DNA of 64,000 nt from Bacillaceae bacterium IKA-2 (GTDB taxonomy: Bacteria > Bacillota > Bacilli > Bacillales > Anaerobacillaceae). Positions 1-8,585 of this stretch are shown one piece after another. The number at the start of each line of letters is the position of its first letter. Within the stretch, counting starts at the first letter, position 1. Made by a program: the position numbers and the translations under genes. The notes beneath the pieces were generated by a model. That model was not told the origin of the DNA. It searched no databases and saw only the letters and a list, made by a program, of their open reading frames with translations. The stretch is from positions 1,550,001 to 1,614,000 of the forward strand of contig CP134492.1 of NCBI GenBank assembly GCA_031761875.1. The letters are read 5' to 3'.

Positions 1-31
1 TCAGTCAATTAACTTTTCTGGTTAAAGTTTG

Positions 32-1222
32 TTAAATTAGTGATAATAAGAAGCCGCCGATCGCACCAGTTACGACAATCATCCATGCTGGCAATTTCCA
101 GAAAGCCAACATACTAAACAATATTGCTGCAAAAGCAAAATCAATTGCAGTTATGATCGAACTGGTCCAGATAGGCTGATAAAGAGCAGCGATTAAAATC
201 CCAACCACAGCAGCATTAACACCCATTAGAGCACCCTTAACTTTTGAGTTACGACGTAATGAGTTCCAAAAAGGTAAGGTACCTAAAATGAGCAAAAAGG
301 CAGGTAAGAAGACAGCAACTGTTGCGAGCAAGCCGCCTTTCCAGCCGTTAATAATAGCCCCAATGTAGGCTGCAAATGTAAATAAAGGTCCTGGAACGGC
401 TTGAGCCGCACCATAGCCAGCCAGAAATTGTTCTTCACTTAGCGACCCTGTTGGTACAAATTCTCGTTCAAGTAAAGGTAAGACGACATGTCCGCCACCA
501 AAGACAAGCGAACCTGCTCGATAAAAGCTATCAAACATCGCAATCCAAGCTAAGTTCGTTGCTTCCCTTAGTAATGGTAGAGAAATTAGCAGACCAAAGA
601 ATAACGTTAAAGAGACTACTGCAAAACGATGTGAAATAGGGAACTGAATCCCTTCTGACTGATCATCAATTGTCTGATCTTTATAAATAAGAAACCCGAC
701 AAAGCCAGCTAATAAAATAATCCCAACTTGTGTAAAAGCTGTTTGCCATAGTAATGTCACGACAACAGCAAATAAGGCAATTGTTTTTCTCTTGACATCA
801 GGTGTCAAATTTTTTGCCATACCTAAAATGGCATGTGCAACGACGGCGACAGCAACTATTTTTAACCCGTGGATCCAACTGGCATCAAATCCAAAGCTTT
901 GAAGGACAAAGGCAAAAATAATCAGCGCTATGACCGAGGGAAGCGTAAAGCCAAGAAACGATACGAAACCACCTAGTATTCCAGCCCGCATCACCCCAAT
1001 TCCAATTCCTACTTGGCTACTAGCGGGTCCAGGTAAAAACTGGCATAATGCAACTAAATCAGCATAACTATGCTCATCCATCCATTTTCTTCTCCGAATA
1101 TACTCTTCATGAAAAAAAGCTAAATGGGCAATCGGTCCGCCGAATGAAGTAAGTCCAAGTTTAGTAGAAACAAACAATATTTCCAGTAATAACTTGAGCT
1201 TGTTAACTTTTTTATCGATCAT
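32..1222 (-). CDS. chrA: Chromate transporter, fused two-domain ChrA
   Basis: A 396-residue membrane protein of the CHR family, which exports chromate from the cytoplasm. Two homologous halves are visible. The first carries FGGP at residues 27-30 and QFLPGPASSQ near 61-70. The second carries FGGGHVVLPLL near 240 and QAVPGPLFTF near 275. These paired FGG and PGP motifs are the family signature, and the length matches the long fused form rather than the short paired ChrA proteins of B. subtilis (YwrA/YwrB type). The ATG is preceded by GAAGG at good spacing. It appears to be a single-gene unit. Chromate specificity is inferred from family; other oxyanions are possible. Confidence 0.93.
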   Translation of the reverse strand: MIDKKVNKLKLLLEILFVSTKLGLTSFGGPIAHLAFFHEEYIRRRKWMDEHSYADLVALCQFLPGPASSQVGIGIGVMRAGILGGFVSFLGFTLPSVIALIIFAFVLQSFGFDASWIHGLKIVAVAVVAHAILGMAKNLTPDVKRKTIALFAVVVTLLWQTAFTQVGIILLAGFVGFLIYKDQTIDDQSEGIQFPISHRFAVVSLTLFFGLLISLPLLREATNLAWIAMFDSFYRAGSLVFGGGHVVLPLLEREFVPTGSLSEEQFLAGYGAAQAVPGPLFTFAAYIGAIINGWKGGLLATVAVFLPAFLLILGTLPFWNSLRRNSKVKGALMGVNAAVVGILIAALYQPIWTSSIITAIDFAFAAILFSMLAFWKLPAWMIVVTGAIGGFLLSLI

Positions 1223-1557
1223 ATGTCAACCTTCTTTATTCATTTTATTGTCTCTTTTAAAAGTTGATAGGCTTAGTTTTGAGCAATAATTAGTGCCATT
1301 TCAGTTTTCAATTACGATAATAGAACCGTAACAAATTTTTTTCTTTCAAGCAATTAATAAACCTGAAATCAGTGAAAAAATATATAATTAAAAGAGCAAT
1401 AGAAATATCTATTAATTAGGAACGATATATTTGAAAAGATACATTCTTTTATTTTCACTAGGATGAGAAAGAATATGAGTGGGAATATTGATTTAATTAG
1501 TAAAAGAAGGATAATATTGATTTAAAAAATGGATATTGATAATAGGGGGTTCTTTAC
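1223..1557. other. Intergenic region, chrA to zinc-ribbon gene
   Basis: About 335 bases of A+T-rich DNA. I see no convincing ORF, terminator or repeat. It must hold the promoters of chrA (leftward) and of the following gene (rightward), but no clear -35/-10 pair stands out. Confidence 0.4.
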
Positions 1558-2208
1558 ATAATAGTTGAGATAAAAAATGGTGATAATTGTATTACTATAT
1601 ATAGTAACAGTGTAAAGATTGAGACATTTGATTGTGAAGTAGATACCGGCTCTGAAGGAGAGTCTTCTTTTAAGATCATAAAATTTAAAAAGAAAGAATT
1701 AAATTCTTATCTAGTTGAAAATGGTGATTTTAATTATGTGGACTTTCTTAGAAATTATATTGTTAAATCTTTAGTTAAGCGATTAGAAGTATCAGTAAAT
1801 GATCTGATTATGAATGGATATCAATACAACCCAAATGCGAGGATATTAACAGATCACATAAATTTATTAGAAAAAATTAAAGAAATAGGTACTTCGAATA
1901 AAGCTGAATTCTATAAATTAAAATTGTTTTCAGAAGAATTGGCTAGTTCTGAAAAATATTTTTACCTGGGACCCAAAAGTGTAATTAAACATTTAGAAAA
2001 ATTATCGCTAATAAATACGATTGATGATCATATTTCGATATCTAAGAAAGGAGAAAGGCTGTTAAAATCAAAACAAATTAAATTAACTGCAGTAGAAGTC
2101 GAGGAGGATATTTTAAATTTTTGTTTAAATTGTGGTATAAATAAAACAAAACATAAGATGTGTGTCGAATGTCGGATAAAGACAACAGATAAATGCGCTA
2201 TTAAATAA
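1558..2208 (+). CDS. Unrecognised protein with C-terminal zinc ribbon; ATA start suspected
   Basis: The frame is open from the TAG at 1543 to the TAA at 2206, but the first canonical start is a GTG at 1738 inside continuous protein-like sequence. An AGGGGGT at 1544-1550 lies seven bases before an ATA at 1558, which suggests a rare ATA start and a protein of about 216 residues. If translation starts at 1738 the product is 156 residues. The C-terminus has a C-x2-C-x9-C-x2-C zinc-ribbon pattern (CLNC then CVEC). The middle looks like a helical winged-helix-type segment. I do not recognise the family. A 5' truncation or an upstream frameshift is the alternative to a non-canonical start. Confidence 0.55.
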   Translation: MIVEIKNGDNCITIYSNSVKIETFDCEVDTGSEGESSFKIIKFKKKELNSYLVENGDFNYVDFLRNYIVKSLVKRLEVSVNDLIMNGYQYNPNARILTDHINLLEKIKEIGTSNKAEFYKLKLFSEELASSEKYFYLGPKSVIKHLEKLSLINTIDDHISISKKGERLLKSKQIKLTAVEVEEDILNFCLNCGINKTKHKMCVECRIKTTDKCAIK

Positions 2209-2235
2209 AGAGGAAAGAAACTTTCTTCGAATTAG

Positions 2236-2355
2236 CAGCTACAATTTCTAGATTTTGATAACTTAAAACGGTCAGTTGTAGTCAAAGTTCAGATCGCAAT
2301 TGACGGTTATCCAGTGCGAATCGAAACTACCGAGGAGCTTGAGCTTTTCTTCTAA
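2236..2355 (+). pseudogene. Possible gene remnant
   Basis: A short open stretch reads like real protein (for example KVQIAIDGYPVRIETTEELE) and ends with TAA at 2353. It has no start codon or ribosome binding site, and a TAG lies immediately upstream. It may be the C-terminal stub of a lost gene. The family is not recognised. Confidence 0.3.
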
Positions 2356-2370
2356 ACTAACTTATTGACG

Positions 2371-2419
2371 AAAGAGGTTGTTCAAAAGGTGGAAATCTAC
2401 CTTTTAAACAACCTCTTTT
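2371..2419. terminator. Bidirectional terminator downstream of cyd operon
   Basis: A long inverted repeat (AAAGAGGTTGTTCAAAAGGT paired with its complement ending at 2419) with an 8-base loop, flanked by A/T runs. It can end the leftward cyd transcript and transcription from the left. Confidence 0.75.
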
Positions 2420-2447
2420 AGTAATTTTTCATTTGAATGAAATTCAT

Positions 2448-2609
2448 TCATTTAGCTTTTAGAATTTTAGTTTCTTCCTCTTCCTGCATTTGTGCTTCGA
2501 TTACAAACGCAGGTGGTTTGGCTTTTGTTGCCCATACAAATACAATAACTATACAAGTCAAGACGATAAGAGGTGGAGCAATTGTTATTAAAAACCACGT
2601 CAGATCCAT
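2448..2609 (-). CDS. cydS: CydS-like small subunit of cytochrome bd oxidase
   Basis: A 53-residue protein on the minus strand, immediately downstream of cydB in the same direction. It has one hydrophobic segment (about residues 5-27, starting MDLTWFLITIAPP) followed by a charged, Glu-rich tail, EEEETKILKAK. Its ATG at 2609 is preceded by AAAGGGGG at ideal spacing. Small single-helix subunits called CydS accompany cytochrome bd in Bacillales, and the IAPP segment plus operon position fit. The family is assigned from size, topology and context rather than strong sequence identity. A rightward ORF over the same DNA is a shadow. Confidence 0.75.
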   Translation of the reverse strand: MDLTWFLITIAPPLIVLTCIVIVFVWATKAKPPAFVIEAQMQEEEETKILKAK

Positions 2610-2702
2610 CAGATATGCCCCCTTTATTTCTTCAATAGTTTGTTCTTATCTAAACGTAAGTGAGTTAACTAGATTTTAGTTCCGATATTCTAATTGGTCC
2701 CT

Positions 2703-3716
2703 TTATAGTTTGCCCTCAACATAATCCGCATCGAATAAGAATAGCTTCATTAGTAAGAAAAGTGCTGGGATCAATAGAAAAAATCCACCGATAAACGCGA
2801 TTATTAATGCTAAAGCCATTGATTCATTTGTAAACCCATCATAAATCGTTATATAAGGATACATTAAATACGGAAGATGAGCGAAACCATAACCGAAAAA
2901 GGCGGTTAAATATTGAACCATGATCAAAATAAAAGCTGTACCATAATTTCGACGTTTCCAAATTAGTAATGTTGCAATGGAAAACGAGACAATTGAAAAA
3001 GCAAATACCCACCAAATATCGAGCATATTTTGATAGTGTTGAAAGTTTTGCTTGCTAAGCAAGAGAAAAACAATGACTCCCATTCCAATAGCGGGTAAGG
3101 CCCATGTTAATGTATAACTTCTTAATAAATTTAACGCATGCTTGTCTTTTGCACGAGAAGCATAATACGTTAAAAAACTAGCCGATAAGAATAAAACACT
3201 GACAATCGCTAAAATAACAACTCCCCATGAGAACGGGTTACTAAATAATTCTCGATAAAGTAACTGTACTTTTCCGTTTTCGACGATCACATATCCTCCT
3301 TGAGCAATCGTAAGCACAATCGTCAGGGAAGCGGGGATTAATAAACCAGTTATTCCATATAAAAATGTATACATGCGACTTTCTTTTGCCCCATAAGTAG
3401 CAAAGGCATAGTACGATCCACGGATGGCTATTAAAATAATCGAAATACTTCCTGGTATCAGAAGAGCAGTTCCATAATAGTAAGCTGTATTAGGGAAGAA
3501 ACCGATAATTCCAATCAAAAAGAAGACGAGAAAAACGTTAGTAACTTCCCACACAGGTGATAGATAACGTTGAATAATATTGTGGATTAGATGATTCTTT
3601 TCCGTTTGTTTCGTATAGTAGCTAAAAAATCCAGCACCGAAATCGATCGACGCGACGATTAAATAGCCGTATAAGAACGTCCATAGTACGGTAATTCCGA
3701 CAATTTCATAACTCAT
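2703..3716 (-). CDS. cydB: Cytochrome bd ubiquinol/menaquinol oxidase subunit II
   Basis: A 337-residue polytopic membrane protein with the CydB pattern: an opening TVLWTFLYGYLIVASIDFGAG, about eight further hydrophobic segments, and a Trp-containing segment near residue 55 (SPVWEVTNVF). With CydA it forms the quinol:O2 oxidoreductase core in the cytoplasmic membrane, which works at low oxygen. It starts 19 bases after cydA stops and is followed by the cydS-like gene, so the three are probably one transcript ending at the 2371-2419 terminator. Length and topology are normal for Bacillus CydB (about 338 residues). Confidence 0.95.
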   Translation of the reverse strand: MSYEIVGITVLWTFLYGYLIVASIDFGAGFFSYYTKQTEKNHLIHNIIQRYLSPVWEVTNVFLVFFLIGIIGFFPNTAYYYGTALLIPGSISIILIAIRGSYYAFATYGAKESRMYTFLYGITGLLIPASLTIVLTIAQGGYVIVENGKVQLLYRELFSNPFSWGVVILAIVSVLFLSASFLTYYASRAKDKHALNLLRSYTLTWALPAIGMGVIVFLLLSKQNFQHYQNMLDIWWVFAFSIVSFSIATLLIWKRRNYGTAFILIMVQYLTAFFGYGFAHLPYLMYPYITIYDGFTNESMALALIIAFIGGFFLLIPALFLLMKLFLFDADYVEGKL

Positions 3717-3735
3717 CGTTTCACATCCTACCTTT

Positions 3736-5091
3736 TTATTTTGCGACGCGGTCTATATCGTTAGCTTGCTCTATTTTTGCTAACTCGAGCTCTACTGGAT
3801 TACTATTAAACATTTTGCGTAAGACGACGACACAAGTCGTACCAAGGATTATATAAAGAATAATAAATAGAACAAGCATGATGTCGACGTACTGAGAGGT
3901 AGTTGCACCCTCAGCAACAGTCATAACTCCATTCAATATCCAAGGCTGACGACCTACTTCTGTAAAAAACCAACCTGCTTCAATCGCAAGCATGGCTAGT
4001 GGCCCGCCTGCTACAACAGCCCATAGCAATGGACGGTTAAAGGCATTCCATTTTTTTGTCCAATTTACGACAACAAATAATGCGGATACAGCTGCTAAAT
4101 ACATTCCGATCATGACCATCAAATCGAACATATAGTGGATCCAAAGAGGTGGAAGCTCTTCAGCAGGAAAGTCATTAAGACCAACGACGACTGTATCGGG
4201 TGAACCTTTGGCTAAAATACTTAGTGCATATGGAATTTCAAGTGCATATTTTATTTCATTATCTTTCGTAAGAATACCACCCATAATTAATGAAGCTTGA
4301 CTTCCTGTTTCAAAATGCCATTCTGCGGCTGCTAATTTTTCCGGTTGATATTCATGCAAGTACTTTCCTGAAAGGTCACCAATAAGAGCTGTACCAATGG
4401 CAAAAATAATACCAGTTACCATTGTTAAATGGAGAGCTTTTTTATGGTAAACATGATTTTTTCCTTTTAATAGATTAAAAGCGGCTATCGCGCCTAAAAT
4501 AAACGCTGACGTTAAATAACAAGTAATAATAACATGAGCTATTTTCGTTGGTGTGGCAGGGTTGAACATCGCTGCAAGCGGGCTTACATCTGTTAATATG
4601 CCGTTGACGATGTTGAAGCCTTGTGGAGAATTCATAAAAGCATTAACCGTTGTAATAAAGAAAGCACTTGCGGTCGCACCAATGACAACTGGGATAACGA
4701 GTAAAAAGTGCTTTAATTTACTTTTAAACCGATCCCACGTATAGATATAAATACCTAAAAAGATTGCTTCGAAGAAAAATGCGAAAGTTTCCATAAACAA
4801 AGGCAATCCAATCGTATGCCCAGCAGCCTGCATAAAGTTCGGCCACAGAAGACTTAGCTGCATGGCAATAGCAGTTCCTGTTACAACCCCTACAGCAACG
4901 GTAACAATGTAGCCTCTTGCCCAACGTTTTGCCATAAGTGAATAGTGAGGATCATTCCGTTTTATTCCCATCCATTCTGCAATCGCAATCATTAGCGGAA
5001 TTCCGACACCAATGGTTGCAAAAATCACATGGAACCCTAATGTTACAGCGGTCAAAATCCTACTATATAGGACCGGATCATATTCAATCAT
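3736..5091 (-). CDS. cydA: Cytochrome bd oxidase subunit I
   Basis: A 451-residue haem-carrying subunit. It shows the N-terminal YSRILTAVTLGFHVIFATIG with its haem-ligand His, the Glu-rich helix FMETFAFFFEAIFLG, and the Q-loop end GRQPWILNG. The Q-loop is the short form usual in Gram-positives. I chose the internal ATG at 5091 rather than one at 5112, because GGAGAG lies nine bases before it and MIEYDPVLYSR is the family's normal N-terminus. First gene of cydA-cydB-cydS. No cydCD is present in the window, so haem assembly functions must lie elsewhere. Confidence 0.95.
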   Translation of the reverse strand: MIEYDPVLYSRILTAVTLGFHVIFATIGVGIPLMIAIAEWMGIKRNDPHYSLMAKRWARGYIVTVAVGVVTGTAIAMQLSLLWPNFMQAAGHTIGLPLFMETFAFFFEAIFLGIYIYTWDRFKSKLKHFLLVIPVVIGATASAFFITTVNAFMNSPQGFNIVNGILTDVSPLAAMFNPATPTKIAHVIITCYLTSAFILGAIAAFNLLKGKNHVYHKKALHLTMVTGIIFAIGTALIGDLSGKYLHEYQPEKLAAAEWHFETGSQASLIMGGILTKDNEIKYALEIPYALSILAKGSPDTVVVGLNDFPAEELPPLWIHYMFDLMVMIGMYLAAVSALFVVVNWTKKWNAFNRPLLWAVVAGGPLAMLAIEAGWFFTEVGRQPWILNGVMTVAEGATTSQYVDIMLVLFIILYIILGTTCVVVLRKMFNSNPVELELAKIEQANDIDRVAK

Positions 5092-5603
5092 AATGTTGTT
5101 CTCTCCTATCATATTGAGCTCAGGACACCCATTTCAACGCTTGTGCATGAAGCTGGGTATTAATCTGAACTGAATGAAATTTAAATTATTTGTATAATTG
5201 TTGATTCATAAGAAACTCCATGACGTTCTTTCTACTAATATCTAGAATGGTGTGGCTAACTTATTGTAATTATGAAAATCACTCAGCTATATAAATATGA
5301 AATAAACACTGTCTTAATAGTAATAATTATAACGATGTTTGTTTATAGGTATTTTCACTCATATATAGTCAATTTGTGATCGTTTGTTGAACAGCTAGTG
5401 ATCATTTTGTGAATAATACCTATTAGGGTAAAAGTATAGGGATATTTTCGTTCATGTCGTCCTAAAATTGCATTTTTTAATCGGTAAATTTGAAAAGAGC
5501 ACCCTCGGTTCAGGATGCTCTTAATTCTTTACGAAGCCGCATCTCTAGATGTCAGAGAAGGGATTCAAATTCTTTATTCCCATTTTTTAGGTAGGGATAG
5601 CTG
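5092..5603. promoter_or_regulatory. cydA upstream region with possible redox operator half-sites
   Basis: Long A+T-rich leader of the cyd operon without an ORF. TTTGTGAT (5373-5380) and TTTGTGAA (5406-5413) resemble half-sites of the Rex operator (TTGTGAA-type), which represses cyd genes in Bacillus. Neither forms a full Rex palindrome, so the assignment is weak. A hairpin at 5494-5522 lies on the YjdM side. Confidence 0.3.
5494..5522. terminator. Hairpin between yjdM and cydA
   Basis: AAGAGCA ... TGCTCTT inverted repeat with flanking A/T runs. It may be a weak terminator for transcription leaving yjdM toward lower coordinates. Confidence 0.4.
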
Positions 5604-5945
5604 TTATACCTTTTTAACAAATTCAGATTTTAATTGCATAGCTCCAAAACCATCAATTTTGCAATCGATATCATGATCGCCATCAACCAAACGGATATTT
5701 TTTACTTTTGTACCTATTTTTACGACTGATGAAGTTCCTTTTACTTTAAGATTTTTGATAACAGTTACAGAATCACCATCGTTTAAGGTATGTCCATTTG
5801 CATCTTTGATAATCTTTTTAGCTTCACTAATTTCAGTTTCTAATTTTAATGTCCACTCATGAGCACATTCTGGACAAACAAAAAGACTTCCATCCTCGTA
5901 TGTGTATTCTGAATTACATTTTGGGCAATATGGTAAATCTGACAT
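5604..5945 (-). CDS. yjdM: YjdM/PhnA-family zinc-ribbon protein
   Basis: A 113-residue protein. It has an N-terminal zinc ribbon (CPKC near residue 7, CPEC near 24) followed by an SH3-like PhnA domain with the characteristic runs [20 protein letters not shown] and a C-terminal [19 protein letters not shown]. The family was once called alkylphosphonate utilisation protein PhnA, but its members are not phosphonoacetate hydrolases and their function is unclear. The ATG follows GGAGGAAATT at good spacing. It looks monocistronic. Family call is secure; biological role is unknown. Confidence 0.92.
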   Translation of the reverse strand: MSDLPYCPKCNSEYTYEDGSLFVCPECAHEWTLKLETEISEAKKIIKDANGHTLNDGDSVTVIKNLKVKGTSSVVKIGTKVKNIRLVDGDHDIDCKIDGFGAMQLKSEFVKKV

Positions 5946-6029
5946 AATTTAATTTCCTCCATTTACACATCATCTTGTAGATTTCAATTCATTATAACAG
6001 AATAGGAATGCTTGTCCTTATGTTTCAGT

Positions 6030-6182
6030 TTATGAATACGTCGAGCGTAAGGAAGTTTTTAATATTTTACCAGATGGATTCCGTGGTAGTTCGGACATAA
6101 ATTCAACGGATTTAGGCTTTTTGTAACTAGCCATCTTTCCTTCACAAAAGGAAATAACTTCTGCTTCAGTAAGGTCATTCAA
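6030..6182 (-). pseudogene. C-terminal fragment of an acyl-CoA synthetase (AMP-binding)
   Basis: Reading leftward gives about fifty residues ending in TAA at 6030. They contain EAEVISFCEGKMASYKKPKS followed by ELPRNPSGKILK. This is the conserved C-terminal lid of ANL acyl-CoA synthetases, including the catalytic lysine motif PSGKILK. Everything upstream (more than 400 residues) is missing, because the sequence breaks off next to the TnpB element at about 6190. Dead remnant. Confidence 0.85.
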
Positions 6183-6229
6183 TCCCCTCCAAATAGTAAA
6201 TTAATTACAGAAATATCCGAACGGGAAAG

Positions 6230-6249
6230 CCCACTCCTTCAGGTGTGGG
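6230..6249 (+). repeat. Left-end hairpin of TnpB element
   Basis: CCCACTCCTTCAGGTGTGGG forms a short stem-loop and is almost identical to the hairpin at 7984-8003 on the far side of tnpB (one base differs). Such subterminal hairpins mark the ends of IS200/IS605-type elements. Confidence 0.65.
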
Positions 6250-6259
6250 ATGAAAGTGA

Positions 6260-6308
6260 GGTCGAACAAGGTATATCTTCAGATAGATCAATTGTTCGAC
6301 TTTTTTGT
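6260..6308 (+). terminator. Terminator-like hairpin upstream of tnpB
   Basis: GTCGAACAA pairs with TTGTTCGAC followed by a T run. Inside the left end of the element it would stop read-through transcription from outside. Confidence 0.55.
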
Positions 6309-6361
6309 TGCGAATGTACGTTCTTTTCTGGTAAAATAATCAATAGAAGGTGGTGAATAGG

Positions 6362-7816
6362 TTGACTAAGACTAAAACTCCAAGTTTTGTTCTGACGTTT
6401 AGATTAATGACTGAAATACATCAAGAACACACACTATCTAAGAGATTCGAGATAGCTAGAACTATTTATAATGCTTGTCTAGGTGAACTATATAAGAGAT
6501 ACGCTGCTTTAAAGCAGTCTAAACGGTATAGAAACGTTTGTAAAATGTCAAAAGGAAAAATAAGAAATAGAATGTTCTCAGAGTTGAACAAGGATTTTGG
6601 TTTAGTCGAGTATTCTCTGCATGTATTTGTCAAACCAATGCAACATAAGTTTAAGCAAAATATAGATGCATTCACTAGCCAAAAAATAGCTACTAGAGCA
6701 TTCAAAGCTTTTGAAAAGTTAATGTATAAGCAAGGAAAGAAAGTTCGATTCAAAAAGTACGGTGAAATGGGATCTGTAGAAGGGAAATCCAATTCAACTG
6801 GCATCCGATACAAAGACGGTTCTATCATTTGGAACGGCATTGTTCTTCCAGTACTCATAAAGAAAAACGATGTTTATGCCAATTTGGCATTAAAAGATAA
6901 AATTAAATTCGTAAGAATAAAAAGAGAATGGGTTAAGAGTACATTTGTCTACTACGCACAATTAGTTTTAGAAGGTTTGCCTCCAAACAAATACAATTGT
7001 GACGGCATTAAAATAGAAAATTGTAGCGAAAAGCGAGTAGGGATTGATATTGGAACATCGACTGTTGCTGTTTGCTCCGAAAGCAAAGTGATTTTAACAG
7101 AGCTGGCACCTAGTATTGTTGATATAAGTAAAAAAATGAGAAAAATTCAAAGAGCCATGGATAGAAGTAAAAGGGCAACAAACCCTTTGAAATACAAAAA
7201 GGACGGGACGATCGATACTAGAAATAAAGTAAAATGGCTTTTTTCAAAACGTTATGCAAAAAAGAAAAACCAATTAAAAGAATTGCAGAGGTTAAATAAA
7301 GCAAAGCGAAAACAAGACCATGAAATTCTTTCAAATAAAATACTCTCTTTAGGGAAGAGTGTTTTTGTTGAAACCATGAGTTTCAAAGGTCTTCAAAGAA
7401 GAGCCAAAGAAACAACGATAAATAAAAAAGGAAGGTTCAATAAAAAAAAGCGGTTCGGAAGAACCATTGGTCATCGAGCACCTTCGATGCTGTTAGAAAT
7501 TTTGAACCGCAAATTGAACTATACGAACAAAATGCTAAACAAGGTGAATACATCTCTAATAAAAGCAAGTCAATACAACCATATAACTGATACATACGTA
7601 AAGAAAAAACTCCATCAAAGATGGAATGACTTTGGTTTTTGCATGATACAACGTGATTTATATTCATCCTTTTTGCTTATGAACTGCAAGGAAAATTTAG
7701 AAGAAATAGATAAGGATATGTGTGAACAAAACTTTGAACTATTCAGAACACAACATGATAGAGAGATACAAAAACTAAAATTGAAGATAAAAACACCCAT
7801 TAGCATGGGTATCTAA
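6362..7816 (+). CDS. tnpB: TnpB-family RNA-guided endonuclease without Cys4 zinc finger
   Basis: A 484-residue IS605 OrfB/TnpB protein. RuvC-like catalytic sites are visible: Asp in GIDIGTSTVAV (about residue 230), Glu in VFVETMSFKGLQ (about 335) and Asp in IQRDLYSSFLL (about 435). The usual CxxC...CxxC zinc finger between the second and third sites is absent. In its place is SQYNHITDTYVKKKLHQRWN. That substitution marks a distinct TnpB subfamily rather than decay, because all three acidic residues and the frame are intact. I chose TTG at 6362, since AAGGTGGTGA precedes it. TnpB proteins cut DNA guided by a transcript from the element's right end. Confidence 0.85.
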   Translation: MTKTKTPSFVLTFRLMTEIHQEHTLSKRFEIARTIYNACLGELYKRYAALKQSKRYRNVCKMSKGKIRNRMFSELNKDFGLVEYSLHVFVKPMQHKFKQNIDAFTSQKIATRAFKAFEKLMYKQGKKVRFKKYGEMGSVEGKSNSTGIRYKDGSIIWNGIVLPVLIKKNDVYANLALKDKIKFVRIKREWVKSTFVYYAQLVLEGLPPNKYNCDGIKIENCSEKRVGIDIGTSTVAVCSESKVILTELAPSIVDISKKMRKIQRAMDRSKRATNPLKYKKDGTIDTRNKVKWLFSKRYAKKKNQLKELQRLNKAKRKQDHEILSNKILSLGKSVFVETMSFKGLQRRAKETTINKKGRFNKKKRFGRTIGHRAPSMLLEILNRKLNYTNKMLNKVNTSLIKASQYNHITDTYVKKKLHQRWNDFGFCMIQRDLYSSFLLMNCKENLEEIDKDMCEQNFELFRTQHDREIQKLKLKIKTPISMGI

Positions 7817-8003
7817 GTGTTAATTTCGGTTTAGGTACGAGCCGAAACAATCGCCAATAGAAACAATGGTTTCTTTGATTGTAGAAGTCTAATTGAACAT
7901 ACATGAGTTCCTTTATGTTGTAACTCGAAGAGTTTATGAACTTCAAGTGAGAGTATTGGAGAAATGTATAAGTATATTTGAACCCCACTCCTTTAGGTGT
8001 GGG
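7817..8003 (+). ncRNA. Candidate omega-RNA (reRNA) at right end of TnpB element
   Basis: The 187 bases after the tnpB stop hold no ORF but several stems, among them TTTCGG...CCGAAA just after the stop, an imperfect stem around 7845-7880, and the terminal hairpin at 7984-8003. In characterised TnpB systems the right-end RNA with a guide from the adjoining flank is made here, overlapping the end of tnpB. The guide would come from bases after about 8004, currently the OsmC remnant. Inference from position and structure only. Confidence 0.5.
7984..8003 (+). repeat. Right-end hairpin of TnpB element
   Basis: CCCACTCCTTTAGGTGTGGG stem-loop, matching the left-end copy except for one base. It marks the right end of the element and the likely 3' scaffold of the omega-RNA. 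Confidence 0.65.
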
Positions 8004-8007
8004 AGTA

Positions 8008-8199
8008 TCAGAAGGATTAATGGGAGTAGAAGGGGTTTCACCACATTTTCAAAGTGTAAACTTTGATGTTATCATTAGAACTCAAGAACCCGATTCTCGG
8101 ATAGTGGAATTGAAAGAAGAAGTAGAAAAAAGATGTCCTGTTTATAGTTTGCTAAAAGATGCAGGAGTTAGGATAGAATCGAATTGGCATAAAAAATAG
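8008..8199 (+). pseudogene. C-terminal fragment of an OsmC-family protein
   Basis: About sixty residues, including VEGVSPHFQSVNFDVIIRT and then VEKRCPVYSLLKDAGV, match the C-terminal half of OsmC/YhfA peroxiredoxin-like proteins, with one of the two redox cysteines in KRCPVY. The N-terminal half is gone, and the frame runs straight into the hairpin end of the TnpB element. The fragment might be translated from an ATG within it, but it lacks the first half of the fold and cannot be functional. Confidence 0.8.
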
Positions 8200-8585
8200 A
8201 ATACCCTCACAAATTAGGATTTTAAGTTTATTTAGTGAGAGTTGTGAAAAAAGACAGCTAATTTAACGAAGCACTTAAAAAGTCTCTAAATTTTAAAAAA
8301 GGTATAATACCTCAAGTAATCTGAGGGAATTATATCTTGTTTTTCTTGAAATTAAACCCCTCAATGTGAAGATAAAATGTTTTTAGATGTCACAAGAAAA
8401 ATTTTGTGCTTGAGGTGATATAGGTCACCTCATAGAATGCTACATAATGATATTCTAGTTTTGTGAAGAAAAAGGCAAGCGAGTGTTGGTAGAGAAGTTT
8501 GGAATAAGTAGTATTATAATTGTCAAAGAAGAAATGGTAGTGAATGTACTTCATTTTAAAATAAAAAATCAGGTGGTGTAGCAAA
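8200..8585. other. Intergenic region with two small hairpins
   Basis: No gene seen. It holds CCTCAAGTAATCTGAGG (about 8310-8327) and GAGGTGATATAGGTCACCTC (about 8412-8431), both short stem-loops that may be leader or terminator structures. A+T-rich sequence with a possible promoter precedes the next gene. Confidence 0.35.

Larger units (their letters stand above)
6190..8007 (+). mobile_element. IS200/IS605-like element carrying only tnpB
   Basis: A unit bounded by near-identical hairpins at 6230 and 7984 with tnpB between them and no tnpA transposase, so it is non-autonomous. The exact cleavage points cannot be fixed by eye. Left flank is an acyl-CoA synthetase stub and right flank an OsmC stub. 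These are two different genes, so a deletion or rearrangement accompanied or followed insertion. Confidence 0.7.

Noticed and set aside
2437-2679. 80-codon rightward ORF
   Set aside because: It is antisense to the cydS-like gene, which has the better start signal, context and composition.
5373-5413. Full Rex operator upstream of cydA
   Set aside because: Only half-site-like TTTGTGA motifs are present; they do not form the expected palindrome, so only a weak note is kept.
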